Source of the DNA: an uncultured Bacteroidales bacterium
GTDB lineage: Bacteria; Bacteroidota; Bacteroidia; Bacteroidales; Paludibacteraceae
Reading direction: 5' to 3'
DNA: 64,000 nucleotides
Assembly (NCBI GenBank): GCA_903911085.1
Contig: CAIWCC010000186.1
Span: forward strand, 1-64,000
The notes under the pieces are model-generated. The model was not told the origin of the DNA and did no database searches. It saw nothing but the letters and a program-made list of their open reading frames with translations. The translations under genes were made by a program, and so were the position numbers. Below, one piece after another: positions 43,692 through 51,988 of the stretch; the stretch's first letter is position 1, and the number at the start of each line of letters is the position of its first letter.

Positions 43692-45689
43692 ATGGAAAAG
43701 AAGCAACTTATTTTAGTCATAGCTTGCATTTTAGGTGTTTGCCTTACAAGTTTATCAGCCCAAAACTCCCCTTATGTTCCAGCAGGTTATGTAAAAACCT
43801 TTGCCGATGAATTTGATGGTACAACGGTAAATACTAGCAATTGGACTTTCAGACTTGACTCGCGCTGGGATGGAATTAACCTGGAAAAAAATGTACGCTT
43901 GGGTGGTGGAAAATTGTATATCGATTTTTTATATGAGCCACGAGGTACTACAACTTACTCTGGTGGTGGAATTATCACAAAACGCAATCTTGGATACGGT
44001 TATTACGAAGTTTCTTCTAAAACATTTGGTGCTACAGGTGGTTTACATAGCTCGTTTTGGACAATGGGAGTTAATGGGAACGGAATTGATGCACCAAGAT
44101 ATAATCAAGTGATTGAAATTGATGGTTATGAAGTAAATTCCCTCCCGCCTTGCACACCCTATTCTTGTGTTCATTATTATATTGGCAGTCATACTTCACT
44201 TGGGGGAGCTGGTAGTACGTTGGTAAATATGTCATCGCAGTATGTTACAAGTGCTTTTGAATATACTCCTACATACATCAAATATTATATCAATGGAACA
44301 CTTACTCGCACATTAACAGGCCTTAAATACATTGCTGCTCAAAATTTTTGGTTGACAGCTTTGGGCGGGACTCACTTCGAAGCGGTGGACAACACTAAAT
44401 TGCCTGGTTACTCGGAGTGGGAATATTTTAGGTATTATGCTAAAGAAATGAGCGGTTACAATTGGATATCAAATTATGATTTTGAGTACAACAAAGCACC
44501 AAATCAAGTGAATGTTCAGTATCCAGTTTCGTGGATAGAAATTGGAAATGCTGATGCTTCGCTTGTTGATACATTTGCCACGGCTTATACTAGTAAATGT
44601 AAGTTAATTCATTTTTCTACCACTGATTATACAGTTCAAACAATTCAAAAACTGGATTATATCCCCAATGGAACATACACAATGAAGGCTTGGGTGCGCT
44701 CTTCTGGTGGACAGCGGGTGGCACAACTTTTTGCAACTCAATGTGGTGCATCATCTTTTGCCGTGAATATCCCTCAATTGGATACTTGGACTCAAATAAC
44801 ACTAAGCAATATTAAGGTTGAAAATAATAGTTGTATTCTTGGTCTAAATTCGGTTGCGGCTGCTTATCAATGGTTAGAAATGGACAATGTGGAATTTATA
44901 CAAACGGCTAAAGCTGGTCTTGACACTCCGGTGAGCAGCAATTTGATCAAAGACAGTTCGTTTGACCTTAACTTTTCGAACACATACAATCCTTCAACAA
45001 TTGAATTGGGATGGAGCAGTATTACAAATTTTAATACTGGCGAATTTGTATCGTCAAAAGTATCTGAAACCAATGGAAACAATTTTTATAGATGTACAAC
45101 CAGTATTGCCAAAGATGACTTCAATCATGCATTGGCACAATTTACTTCAAAGGAAATTGCACCGGGAAAGTATAAACTCACTTTTCGGTCCAAAGCTGAT
45201 GCCGGTGATTTTTATCTGAAACTGAGTACGAAAAATGCAGTTTCCACTTTTTTGCCCACCAATTTATCGGAAGCTTCTAATGGTATTACATTAATTGCAA
45301 ACAAGTTATATATTGCACCTACAACGGAGTGGCAAAATTACTCCTGCGTTTTCGATTTGAATTTTTTAATTACTGATTATTTACGAGTCTTTTTTCAATT
45401 TCCAAATAAAGGAACTTACGACATTGACGATGTTCAACTTATTCCTATTGCCACTACTGCTATAAATGAAGTTGAGAGTAAATTTAATATTTTCGGTAGA
45501 AATGGTACTATCTGCATCTCTGGCGATGTTCACTGTGGAATGTTGGAAATATATTCGATAACTGGTGAATTGATTCGACAAATTAATGTTAATGACTGTA
45601 AGAATTATTCTTTTGCAAAAGGAGTTTATATAGTAAAATTAACGAATGATAAATCTGTTTTGAAAGTTAGCAAAGTAATAATTCAATAA
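43692..45689 (+). CDS. GH16 endo-glycanase with two CBM-like modules and T9SS sorting domain (copy 1)
   Basis: The 665-aa enzyme has a signal peptide at ~1-23. The GH16 jelly roll (~28-255) holds the catalytic motif IEIDGYE (Glu142 nucleophile, Asp144, Glu147 acid/base). This is the ExDxxE form seen in laminarinase- and agarase-type GH16. Two carbohydrate-binding-module-like beta-sandwiches follow (about 262-405, opening SNYDFEYN, and 415-590, opening LIKDSSFDLN). The last ~70 residues (FNIFGRNGTICISG to KVSKVIIQ) are a T9SS sorting domain. It is probably surface-bound and cuts beta-1,3-linked glucan or galactan internally. It shares domain layout with the next gene. Confidence 0.88.
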   Translation: MEKKQLILVIACILGVCLTSLSAQNSPYVPAGYVKTFADEFDGTTVNTSNWTFRLDSRWDGINLEKNVRLGGGKLYIDFLYEPRGTTTYSGGGIITKRNLGYGYYEVSSKTFGATGGLHSSFWTMGVNGNGIDAPRYNQVIEIDGYEVNSLPPCTPYSCVHYYIGSHTSLGGAGSTLVNMSSQYVTSAFEYTPTYIKYYINGTLTRTLTGLKYIAAQNFWLTALGGTHFEAVDNTKLPGYSEWEYFRYYAKEMSGYNWISNYDFEYNKAPNQVNVQYPVSWIEIGNADASLVDTFATAYTSKCKLIHFSTTDYTVQTIQKLDYIPNGTYTMKAWVRSSGGQRVAQLFATQCGASSFAVNIPQLDTWTQITLSNIKVENNSCILGLNSVAAAYQWLEMDNVEFIQTAKAGLDTPVSSNLIKDSSFDLNFSNTYNPSTIELGWSSITNFNTGEFVSSKVSETNGNNFYRCTTSIAKDDFNHALAQFTSKEIAPGKYKLTFRSKADAGDFYLKLSTKNAVSTFLPTNLSEASNGITLIANKLYIAPTTEWQNYSCVFDLNFLITDYLRVFFQFPNKGTYDIDDVQLIPIATTAINEVESKFNIFGRNGTICISGDVHCGMLEIYSITGELIRQINVNDCKNYSFAKGVYIVKLTNDKSVLKVSKVIIQ

Positions 45690-45739
45690 TCTCACATAAA
45701 AGTTTATTTAATCTTTTATTCTCCAAAAAATGCTGATAA

Positions 45740-45768
45740 TTAAATAAATGTGCAACACATTTATTTAA
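45740..45768 (+). terminator. Perfect hairpin after the first GH16 gene
   Basis: TTAAATAAATGTG pairs perfectly with CACATTTATTTAA around the loop CAA. It lies 50 bases past the GH16 stop. The following U-tract is poor, so termination is likely but not certain. Confidence 0.6.
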
Positions 45769-45825
45769 AATATTAGGTGAGATGCAAAAAAGGAAAACAA
45801 GATAATTTTTACGCGAAAAATTTTC

Positions 45826-45837
45826 GTAAACGATTAC
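45826..45837. promoter_or_regulatory. LacI-type operator-like site O1
   Basis: GTAAACGATTAC, identical to the 12-mer at 43514. It starts exactly 30 bases before O2, about three turns of DNA, so both would face the same side of the helix. Confidence 0.5.
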
Positions 45838-45855
45838 AACGAATTTATATGTTTT

Positions 45856-45867
45856 GTAAACGTTTAC
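45856..45867. promoter_or_regulatory. LacI-type operator-like site O2 (perfect palindrome)
   Basis: GTAAACGTTTAC is a perfect 12-nt palindrome with the CG centre typical of LacI-family operators. It is centred about 66 bases upstream of the predicted transcript start of the second GH16 gene. Confidence 0.55.
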
Positions 45868-45889
45868 ATCGATTAATTCATCTGTTTAT

Positions 45890-45921
45890 TTTGTGTGCTA
45901 GCGGAATGTATTTTATATTTG
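45890..45921 (+). promoter_or_regulatory. Promoter of the GH16-GH30-GH29-GH106 run
   Basis: TTTG (45890-45893) and TATATTTG (45914-45921) are 20 bases apart, the best match to the Bacteroidota consensus in this region. Transcription should begin near 45928, giving a leader of about 58 nt before the ATG at 45986. Confidence 0.6.
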
Positions 45922-45985
45922 TGGTGCTAATTGTATTCTTTAGAATAGCAATAGCAAATTATTAACCACTAATACAAAAATACAG

Positions 45986-48508
45986 ATGAAAATCCGACTA
46001 AGTTTGCCTCTCTTTTTGATGTTTATTTGCTTGACTTTTTCTACAATTGTAAATGCAGTTCCACCTGCCAACAAAGGCTATAAATTACTTTTTGATGAGT
46101 CATTTGTGGGCGACACACTCAACACCAATAACTGGTACTATCGCATTGGTCCACGCACTGGTACTGGTATCGATGGGCTAAACTTGAAGGAAAATGTGTT
46201 TGTAAAAGACGGCACTTTGCATATTACCGCTAAGTACGAAATGATTAGCGGAGCTTATGAAAATACCGGTGGTGGAATTATTACCAAAAATGATTTTGGC
46301 TATGGTTATTACGAATGTCTATCAAAGCCCTTTATGTTAGGCAGGGGAGTGCATTCGGCTTTTTGGCAGGCGGGTAGTTTAGTGCCAAACAATAACATTT
46401 TCGAAATTGATTCTTACGAGATTGATTCAAAATCGTGGATGGCTTGCAATAATTTGTATTATAAGATTTGTCCAACAGCTTACACCGAATATCCATGGCC
46501 TCACAGAGCCAATATCCCTTTTAAGTTCAATACCGACGGATGGTTTTTGGACGCTTATGAACGCACTCCCGAAGGCGTAATTTTCTACGACAATGGTGAG
46601 GTTGTAGCCCGAGCAGAATGGGATGAACTAAATGCTGCGCAAATGGTGTGGCTCACTTCCCTCAATGGGGTTGGAACGGTAGAAACAGCTAAACTGCCTG
46701 GTGAAAGCTTGTTTAAGTATTTCCGCTTTTATGCCAAAGATTATCCCGGATACAACATTTTGCCCAATGGAAATTTTGAGTGCAACCAGGATAGAATTAC
46801 CGCTTCAAATCCAGTATCGTGGGTTGTAACTGGTACCGCGGATGCAGTTACTATTGTCAAAGGAAATGCATCGCGCGATAATTACAAACTTAGAATTTCC
46901 AAAACAGCAGCTTACCAAACTACACTTTCACAAAGACTTACCTATATCATGAATGGTGACTATACTCTTACTGCCATGGTACGTTCATCGGGTGGGCAAA
47001 CTGAAGCCAAGCTGAAAGCCAAAGATTTTGGTGGTGCGGAAGTGTTTGCCAACATAACTGCCAACTCAAGCTGGACCAAAATCACCATACCACATGTTGA
47101 AGTTGTTAACAATAAAATCAATATTGATATTACAACTACTGGTGCAGCTGGCCAGTGGTTAGAAATTGATGATATTAACCTGATGAAGCCCGTATTGCAG
47201 GGACAAGTTGCACCCACTCCACTACCATTTCAAACTTTAAGCGAACCATTGTGGAAATTGGCTGAAAAAGAGGCTGTTAAATTTATGGGAGATGATAAAT
47301 TTTACTTTTTCGACAGAAATGTAGGTTATGGTGATGCAATCTCAGTTTCATTTACCATAACTGCCGATATGAAAGCAAATATGACTCCCATTGCACGCAT
47401 ACCAAAAACAGGTACTTCGGGATGGGCAGTACAGCTGAATGAAGATGGAAGTTTGATTTTCAGGATTGGAAGCGTGGCTAGCCATACCGATGTGTTGGCT
47501 TCCAATGTTTATACAGTTGGTCAGCCAGTAAATGTATGTTGCGTTTACAATTCTGGAACTGCATTTATTTTTATCAACGGAAGCCTTGTAAGCAAAGTAA
47601 CTGGAATTACTCAGTTTACAAAAGATGGAACAGCTGCAGGAAGACTTGGCGCTGTTGGGTCTGCCTATTCTGCTGTGGGCGAAGTGGTTTTGCCCGATTC
47701 TACAATTGTGAATACCAATACAACCATGAAAAACTTCAAAGGTTCGATTCAGCACCTCCGTGTATATAACATTGCTATTTTGGGTGATCCAAACACTGAA
47801 TATATAAAAAATGGTGGTTTCGAAACTACCACAGCCGGACAAATAAATTGGGAAATGACCCGTGATTTACTTAATTATTCAGCTTTTACATGGCTAAATA
47901 CCGATCCTGCTGAAAAACTTAATTCAATGCGTGTGGTATCCCAAAACAGCGCTAATCTATTCGGTGCAAGCCTCTCACAAAAGATTGCGGTTAGCGAAGG
48001 CCGCTACCAGTTGAAATTCAAAGCCCGAGCAACTAACACCGTGGCGCCCAATAATAAATTTGCTTTTAAGTTTACCGATTATAATTCAGGAAAGTCTATT
48101 ATGTTGAACGATAGTGCTCCCCGAATAGTGCTACCAACTTCGGTGTGGCAATCGTACAACTATATGGTGGATTTAAATGAAAACTTTAGTGCCAAACTTA
48201 ACTTTGGATATGCAAATGCTGGCAATTTTGATATGGATAGTATATCACTTGTTCGTATTGGAAATGTGATTTCAGGCACTTCAAAAGTATTTCAGAACGA
48301 CGCCAATGTAAAAGTTGTTAATAGCAAAATAATGGTGAGTTCTACCACTGCTCAACATCTTGAAGTATTTTCATTTTCGGGACTTCTACTTGTTTCAAAA
48401 CATATTCCAGCTGGTGAAAGTAGTTACCAACTAAAGCAAAATGGAGTTTTTATTATCCGACTTTGGAATGAAAATACTTTGCTAACCAAAAAATTAATAG
48501 TTGGTTAA
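45986..48508 (+). CDS. GH16 enzyme with CBM, LamG-like and second CBM modules (copy 2)
   Basis: The 840-aa protein has a signal peptide at ~1-24. GH16 covers ~30-255 with FEIDSYE (Glu140, Asp142, Glu145), the ExDxxE form. A CBM-like sandwich (~258-405, opening LPNGNFECNQ) is homologous to that of the previous GH16. A concanavalin/LamG-type domain (~410-605, with GYGDAISVSFTIT and FINGSLVSKVTG) follows. A further CBM-like module (~608-765, opening IKNGGFETTTAGQINWEMT) is shared with the next gene. The end (VKVVNSKIMVSS to LLTKKLIVG) is a T9SS sorting domain of a slightly different type. It is probably a surface endo-glycanase. It heads the promoter and operator region at 45826-45921. Confidence 0.88.
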   Translation: MKIRLSLPLFLMFICLTFSTIVNAVPPANKGYKLLFDESFVGDTLNTNNWYYRIGPRTGTGIDGLNLKENVFVKDGTLHITAKYEMISGAYENTGGGIITKNDFGYGYYECLSKPFMLGRGVHSAFWQAGSLVPNNNIFEIDSYEIDSKSWMACNNLYYKICPTAYTEYPWPHRANIPFKFNTDGWFLDAYERTPEGVIFYDNGEVVARAEWDELNAAQMVWLTSLNGVGTVETAKLPGESLFKYFRFYAKDYPGYNILPNGNFECNQDRITASNPVSWVVTGTADAVTIVKGNASRDNYKLRISKTAAYQTTLSQRLTYIMNGDYTLTAMVRSSGGQTEAKLKAKDFGGAEVFANITANSSWTKITIPHVEVVNNKINIDITTTGAAGQWLEIDDINLMKPVLQGQVAPTPLPFQTLSEPLWKLAEKEAVKFMGDDKFYFFDRNVGYGDAISVSFTITADMKANMTPIARIPKTGTSGWAVQLNEDGSLIFRIGSVASHTDVLASNVYTVGQPVNVCCVYNSGTAFIFINGSLVSKVTGITQFTKDGTAAGRLGAVGSAYSAVGEVVLPDSTIVNTNTTMKNFKGSIQHLRVYNIAILGDPNTEYIKNGGFETTTAGQINWEMTRDLLNYSAFTWLNTDPAEKLNSMRVVSQNSANLFGASLSQKIAVSEGRYQLKFKARATNTVAPNNKFAFKFTDYNSGKSIMLNDSAPRIVLPTSVWQSYNYMVDLNENFSAKLNFGYANAGNFDMDSISLVRIGNVISGTSKVFQNDANVKVVNSKIMVSSTTAQHLEVFSFSGLLLVSKHIPAGESSYQLKQNGVFIIRLWNENTLLTKKLIVG

Positions 48509-48551
48509 AGGAAAAATACTTATCGAAAAATAATCATAAAATATCACTATC

Positions 48552-50570
48552 ATGAAACGAAATTCAACATTTTCAATTAGAATATTTCAATTTTCAATTT
48601 TTATTTTATTTCTATCGAATAATATTTTTGCAGCAGATGCTCCAAAGCCAATTTTACCGGGTGGAAATGACAAATGGAAACTAAAATGGAACGATGAATT
48701 TGATTATTCAAATGCTGCCTTGGATAATGCATGGTATTCTGCCAATGGAGCTCAAACATGGATATTGTGTAGTCGCTGGCGCGAAAATGCCGTGGTGAGT
48801 AACGGTACACTCAAATTGATGAATAAAAAGGAGGTTCGTGGAGGTCAGAACTGGACTTCGGGTAGCATCTGGACTAAACAGCAATTTCAGTACGGTTATT
48901 ATGAGTGCAGGTATCGTTATGCCGCTGCAACTGGTACTAATAACTCATTTTGGTTAATGAGTCAATCAGCCCCAACGGTTGGTAAAAAGTTTGAATTGGA
49001 CATAAACGAAGGACATTATCCATCTGATATGGCAACAAATATCCACAACTGGACTGACGTAACCACTAACCCTACTACAGGTGCTCAGACACATCCAAGC
49101 TCAAGCAAATCGTTTAAGTTTTCAACCACACCTGATGTTTCAATTCCATTGGAAACCCCAATTATTACTCGTAAAATTCGTTTGACTTCGAATTATGCAA
49201 CACATTTTCATCTTCAAGAATTTCGCATATACAACGTTAATGCAGCTGGTTTTCCGTCAGCAATATCTGCCACTGCCGATAATGACGTTACAGGATTGAC
49301 TAATTATGCTCGCGACCCTTTGACTAAGGTCACTTCGAGTGGTGTGTACGGAGCTGGTTACGAACTGGCAAAAGTGGCAGATGGGTCTTTGACCACTCAT
49401 TGGGTTTCGCAAACCGCTGGTGCTAAGTGGATTGAATTTGAGTTTAGTGCAGATAAAACCATTGGTTGTATTCAGTTTGTAAGTGGCTGGTTGAGTGGCA
49501 CAACGTACAACAATATCTTGGATGATTACAAAGTACAATATTTGAATGGAACGGAATGGGTTGACATTCAATCTTTGGATCCTTCTGTTGCAGGTGTTAA
49601 CTTTGGTCGCGATTTTCATTATTTTGGACTTAAATGGTCGGCCGATTCATTGGCTTTTTATTGCGATGGAAAACAAATGCGCAGTGTGAAGAATGATTTT
49701 TGTTTTAGTCCAGCTCCTGTTTACTTGAGCGAAGCTATTATTTCATGGGCTGGAACCGTTACCGATGCTATTGACGGCACTCAAATGGAAGTAGATTATG
49801 TTCGTATTTACGACCCCACAACTCCTTCTGCTACTCCAACAGAACAATTGCTAAATGGCGGTTTTGAGGTTACTACAGCTGGTTCTATTAATTGGGAAAT
49901 GACTCGCGATTTACTGAATTATACCAGTTATTCATGGCTCAAAACAGATCCGGGCGACAAGTTGGTTTCGTTGCGTGTGAAATCGGAAAGCAGTAGCAAT
50001 CCATTTGCAGCTATTTTAGGACAAAAAGTGGCGTTGGACAAAGGTGAGTACTTGTTGCGTTTTAAAGCTCGATCGAGCGCTGTGCTGCCTGCCGACAATA
50101 AATTTGTGTTTAAGTTCAGCAATATGTATACCGATAAAACTATGTTTATGAATGACTCAACACCACGCGTAGTTATTCCTACTCCTGAATGGAAATCATA
50201 TAGTTACAAGTTGAATTTAAAAGAGGATTATTCGGGAAAAATAACCTTTGGTTTCGGAAATTTGGGGACATTCGATCTCGACAGTATTTCATTAGTCAGA
50301 CTTGGAGATGCAGTAGTTTCAGCTGTTCATGCTCCTGCTACAAATAAGGTGGAAGTTTACGGTGCAAATGGTAAATTGGTAATAAAATCAGAAACAAGTC
50401 AGCATATTGAAGTTTATAATCTTGATGGTTCAATGCTCGTTTCGACACAGGTGCCTGAAGGCGAAAGTTATATCACTCTCAAAAGAAGCGGCATTCTGTT
50501 AGTTCGTTTGCGAAACAAGGATGGGGTTGCAACAAAAAAAGTATTAATAAGTTTTGATAAAAAGATTTAA
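48552..50570 (+). CDS. GH16 enzyme with a discoidin-like domain inserted in the catalytic domain (copy 3)
   Basis: The 672-aa protein has a signal peptide to ~28. The GH16 fold begins WKLKWNDEFDYSNAALDNAWY and has the motif FELDINE (Glu148, Asp150, Glu153). At ~196-350 a discoidin (F5/8 type C)-like domain (HFHLQEFRIYNVN, ADGSLTTHWVS, DYKVQYLNGTEWVDI) is inserted. The GH16 fold then resumes (RDFHYFGLKWSADSLAFYCDG, MEVDYVRIYDPT, to ~422). A CBM-like module (~433-595, LLNGGFEVTTAGSINWEMT) and a T9SS-like C-terminus end it. The insertion is within one frame and not a fusion at an end. Its stop overlaps the start of the GH30 gene (TAATG). Confidence 0.85.
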   Translation: MKRNSTFSIRIFQFSIFILFLSNNIFAADAPKPILPGGNDKWKLKWNDEFDYSNAALDNAWYSANGAQTWILCSRWRENAVVSNGTLKLMNKKEVRGGQNWTSGSIWTKQQFQYGYYECRYRYAAATGTNNSFWLMSQSAPTVGKKFELDINEGHYPSDMATNIHNWTDVTTNPTTGAQTHPSSSKSFKFSTTPDVSIPLETPIITRKIRLTSNYATHFHLQEFRIYNVNAAGFPSAISATADNDVTGLTNYARDPLTKVTSSGVYGAGYELAKVADGSLTTHWVSQTAGAKWIEFEFSADKTIGCIQFVSGWLSGTTYNNILDDYKVQYLNGTEWVDIQSLDPSVAGVNFGRDFHYFGLKWSADSLAFYCDGKQMRSVKNDFCFSPAPVYLSEAIISWAGTVTDAIDGTQMEVDYVRIYDPTTPSATPTEQLLNGGFEVTTAGSINWEMTRDLLNYTSYSWLKTDPGDKLVSLRVKSESSSNPFAAILGQKVALDKGEYLLRFKARSSAVLPADNKFVFKFSNMYTDKTMFMNDSTPRVVIPTPEWKSYSYKLNLKEDYSGKITFGFGNLGTFDLDSISLVRLGDAVVSAVHAPATNKVEVYGANGKLVIKSETSQHIEVYNLDGSMLVSTQVPEGESYITLKRSGILLVRLRNKDGVATKKVLISFDKKI

Positions 50571-51967
50571 TGAAAAATTTAGGTCTGATAATTTTATTGG
50601 CAAGCTATTTAGCTTGCGGTTCGTTAGTAGCTGCCACATCAGCAAAAGTTTTTTATATATCATTTAAATCGACTGATCAAATTCTGGGTAATCCCGTGAA
50701 AGAGTATCCGCAGGATAGTATTTCTACCTCAGCAAAAGAAAAAATCACCATCTTCCCTCAAATTAAATATCAGACAATTACCGGGATAGGTGGTTGTTTT
50801 AATGAAAATGGCGGGGAAGCATTGTTGAGCTTACCGAAAGAGAAACAGCAAGAAATCCTTAGAAATTTGTTTGACGAAAAAACGGGTTGCGGTTTCAACT
50901 TTTGCCGTACAGCCATTGGTGCAAGCGATTTTGGGCTGGATGCTTATAGCTATTCCGAAACGGCAGGCGACTATAAACAATCGAAATTCTCTATCGACCG
51001 CGATAAAAAATACGTATTGCCCTATATCAAATCGGCATTGGAAATTAATCCCAAAATTAAACTCTTTGCCTCGCCCTGGAGCCCGCCGGCGTGGATGAAA
51101 GTTTCGGGTATAATGGTGGGTGTGCGTCCCGATAATACGCTGAAAGACAGTACCCAGATTTACAAGGCTTATGCTATCTATTTGGCTAAATATATTAAAT
51201 CTTACGCAAAAGAAGGCGTGATAGTTAGCCGCATTCATCCACAAAACGAAACGGATATGAATTCCACTTATCCGTCGTGTGTGATGACTACCAAAGAGAT
51301 GAGTAATCTGGTAATGAATTATTTGATTCCAGAATTTAAACGCTCGAACGTGAAAACCGAAATTTGGGCAGGCACCTACCGCACTTATGGAAAACTGGAA
51401 GCGCTGGAGCTTTTTGCGGATGCGAAATTCCGTAATTCCGTTTCAGGAGTTGGTTTGCAATACACCAAACCCATTCACCTGAACGATTTCAGAGCACTTT
51501 TTCCCAATGTGAAAATGATGCACACCGAAGGCAAATGCTACAATGGAGATAACAGCATGAAACAAGCTCAGGCTCGCTGGACAGAAGTGTCCGACTACCT
51601 GAACGGTGGTGTTGAAAATTACGCTTATTGGAATATGATTCTGAACGAAACTGGTAAAAGTGCTTGGAACTGGAAACAAAACGGCTTAATAAACATCGAC
51701 CGAAACAAAGGCACTGTAACTTACAATCCCGATTATGCTGTGATGTATCTGGTGAGCAAATTTATACGTCCGGGCACTGTTCGGGTGGCTCATTTTACTA
51801 CCGGAGAACCTACTTCGTTAGTAGTCAAAAATACCAAAGGAAGCTATACTATTGTGCTGCAAAACGATGCGGAAACAGATAAAATCGTTTCGGTACAATT
51901 CGACGATAGTAAACCACTTTTGGTAAAAATTCCTGCGCTGGCTTTGTCGGCTGTAGTACTTCAATAG
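50570..51967 (+). CDS. GH30 glycoside hydrolase
   Basis: The 465-aa enzyme begins at the ATG overlapping the previous stop. A signal peptide (LIILLASYLACGSLVAA) precedes a (beta/alpha)8 barrel with SPWSPPAWMK, RIHPQNETD (Glu227, acid/base) and MMHTEGKC (Glu320, nucleophile). A small beta-sandwich made of both termini (IFPQIKYQTITGIGG and YTIVLQNDAETDKIVSVQF) flanks the barrel, as usual in GH30. There is no sorting domain, so it is probably periplasmic or a soluble secreted enzyme. Known activities include beta-1,6-glucanase, beta-1,6-galactanase, beta-glucosidase and xylanase. Alongside GH16, a 1,6-branch cleaver is plausible. Confidence 0.9.
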   Translation: MKNLGLIILLASYLACGSLVAATSAKVFYISFKSTDQILGNPVKEYPQDSISTSAKEKITIFPQIKYQTITGIGGCFNENGGEALLSLPKEKQQEILRNLFDEKTGCGFNFCRTAIGASDFGLDAYSYSETAGDYKQSKFSIDRDKKYVLPYIKSALEINPKIKLFASPWSPPAWMKVSGIMVGVRPDNTLKDSTQIYKAYAIYLAKYIKSYAKEGVIVSRIHPQNETDMNSTYPSCVMTTKEMSNLVMNYLIPEFKRSNVKTEIWAGTYRTYGKLEALELFADAKFRNSVSGVGLQYTKPIHLNDFRALFPNVKMMHTEGKCYNGDNSMKQAQARWTEVSDYLNGGVENYAYWNMILNETGKSAWNWKQNGLINIDRNKGTVTYNPDYAVMYLVSKFIRPGTVRVAHFTTGEPTSLVVKNTKGSYTIVLQNDAETDKIVSVQFDDSKPLLVKIPALALSAVVLQ

Positions 51968-51988
51968 TAAAAATCTAATTTACAAATA

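Noticed and set aside
45777-45965. 62-codon frame on the plus strand
   Set aside because: It overlaps the two operator-like palindromes and the promoter, so the region is regulatory.
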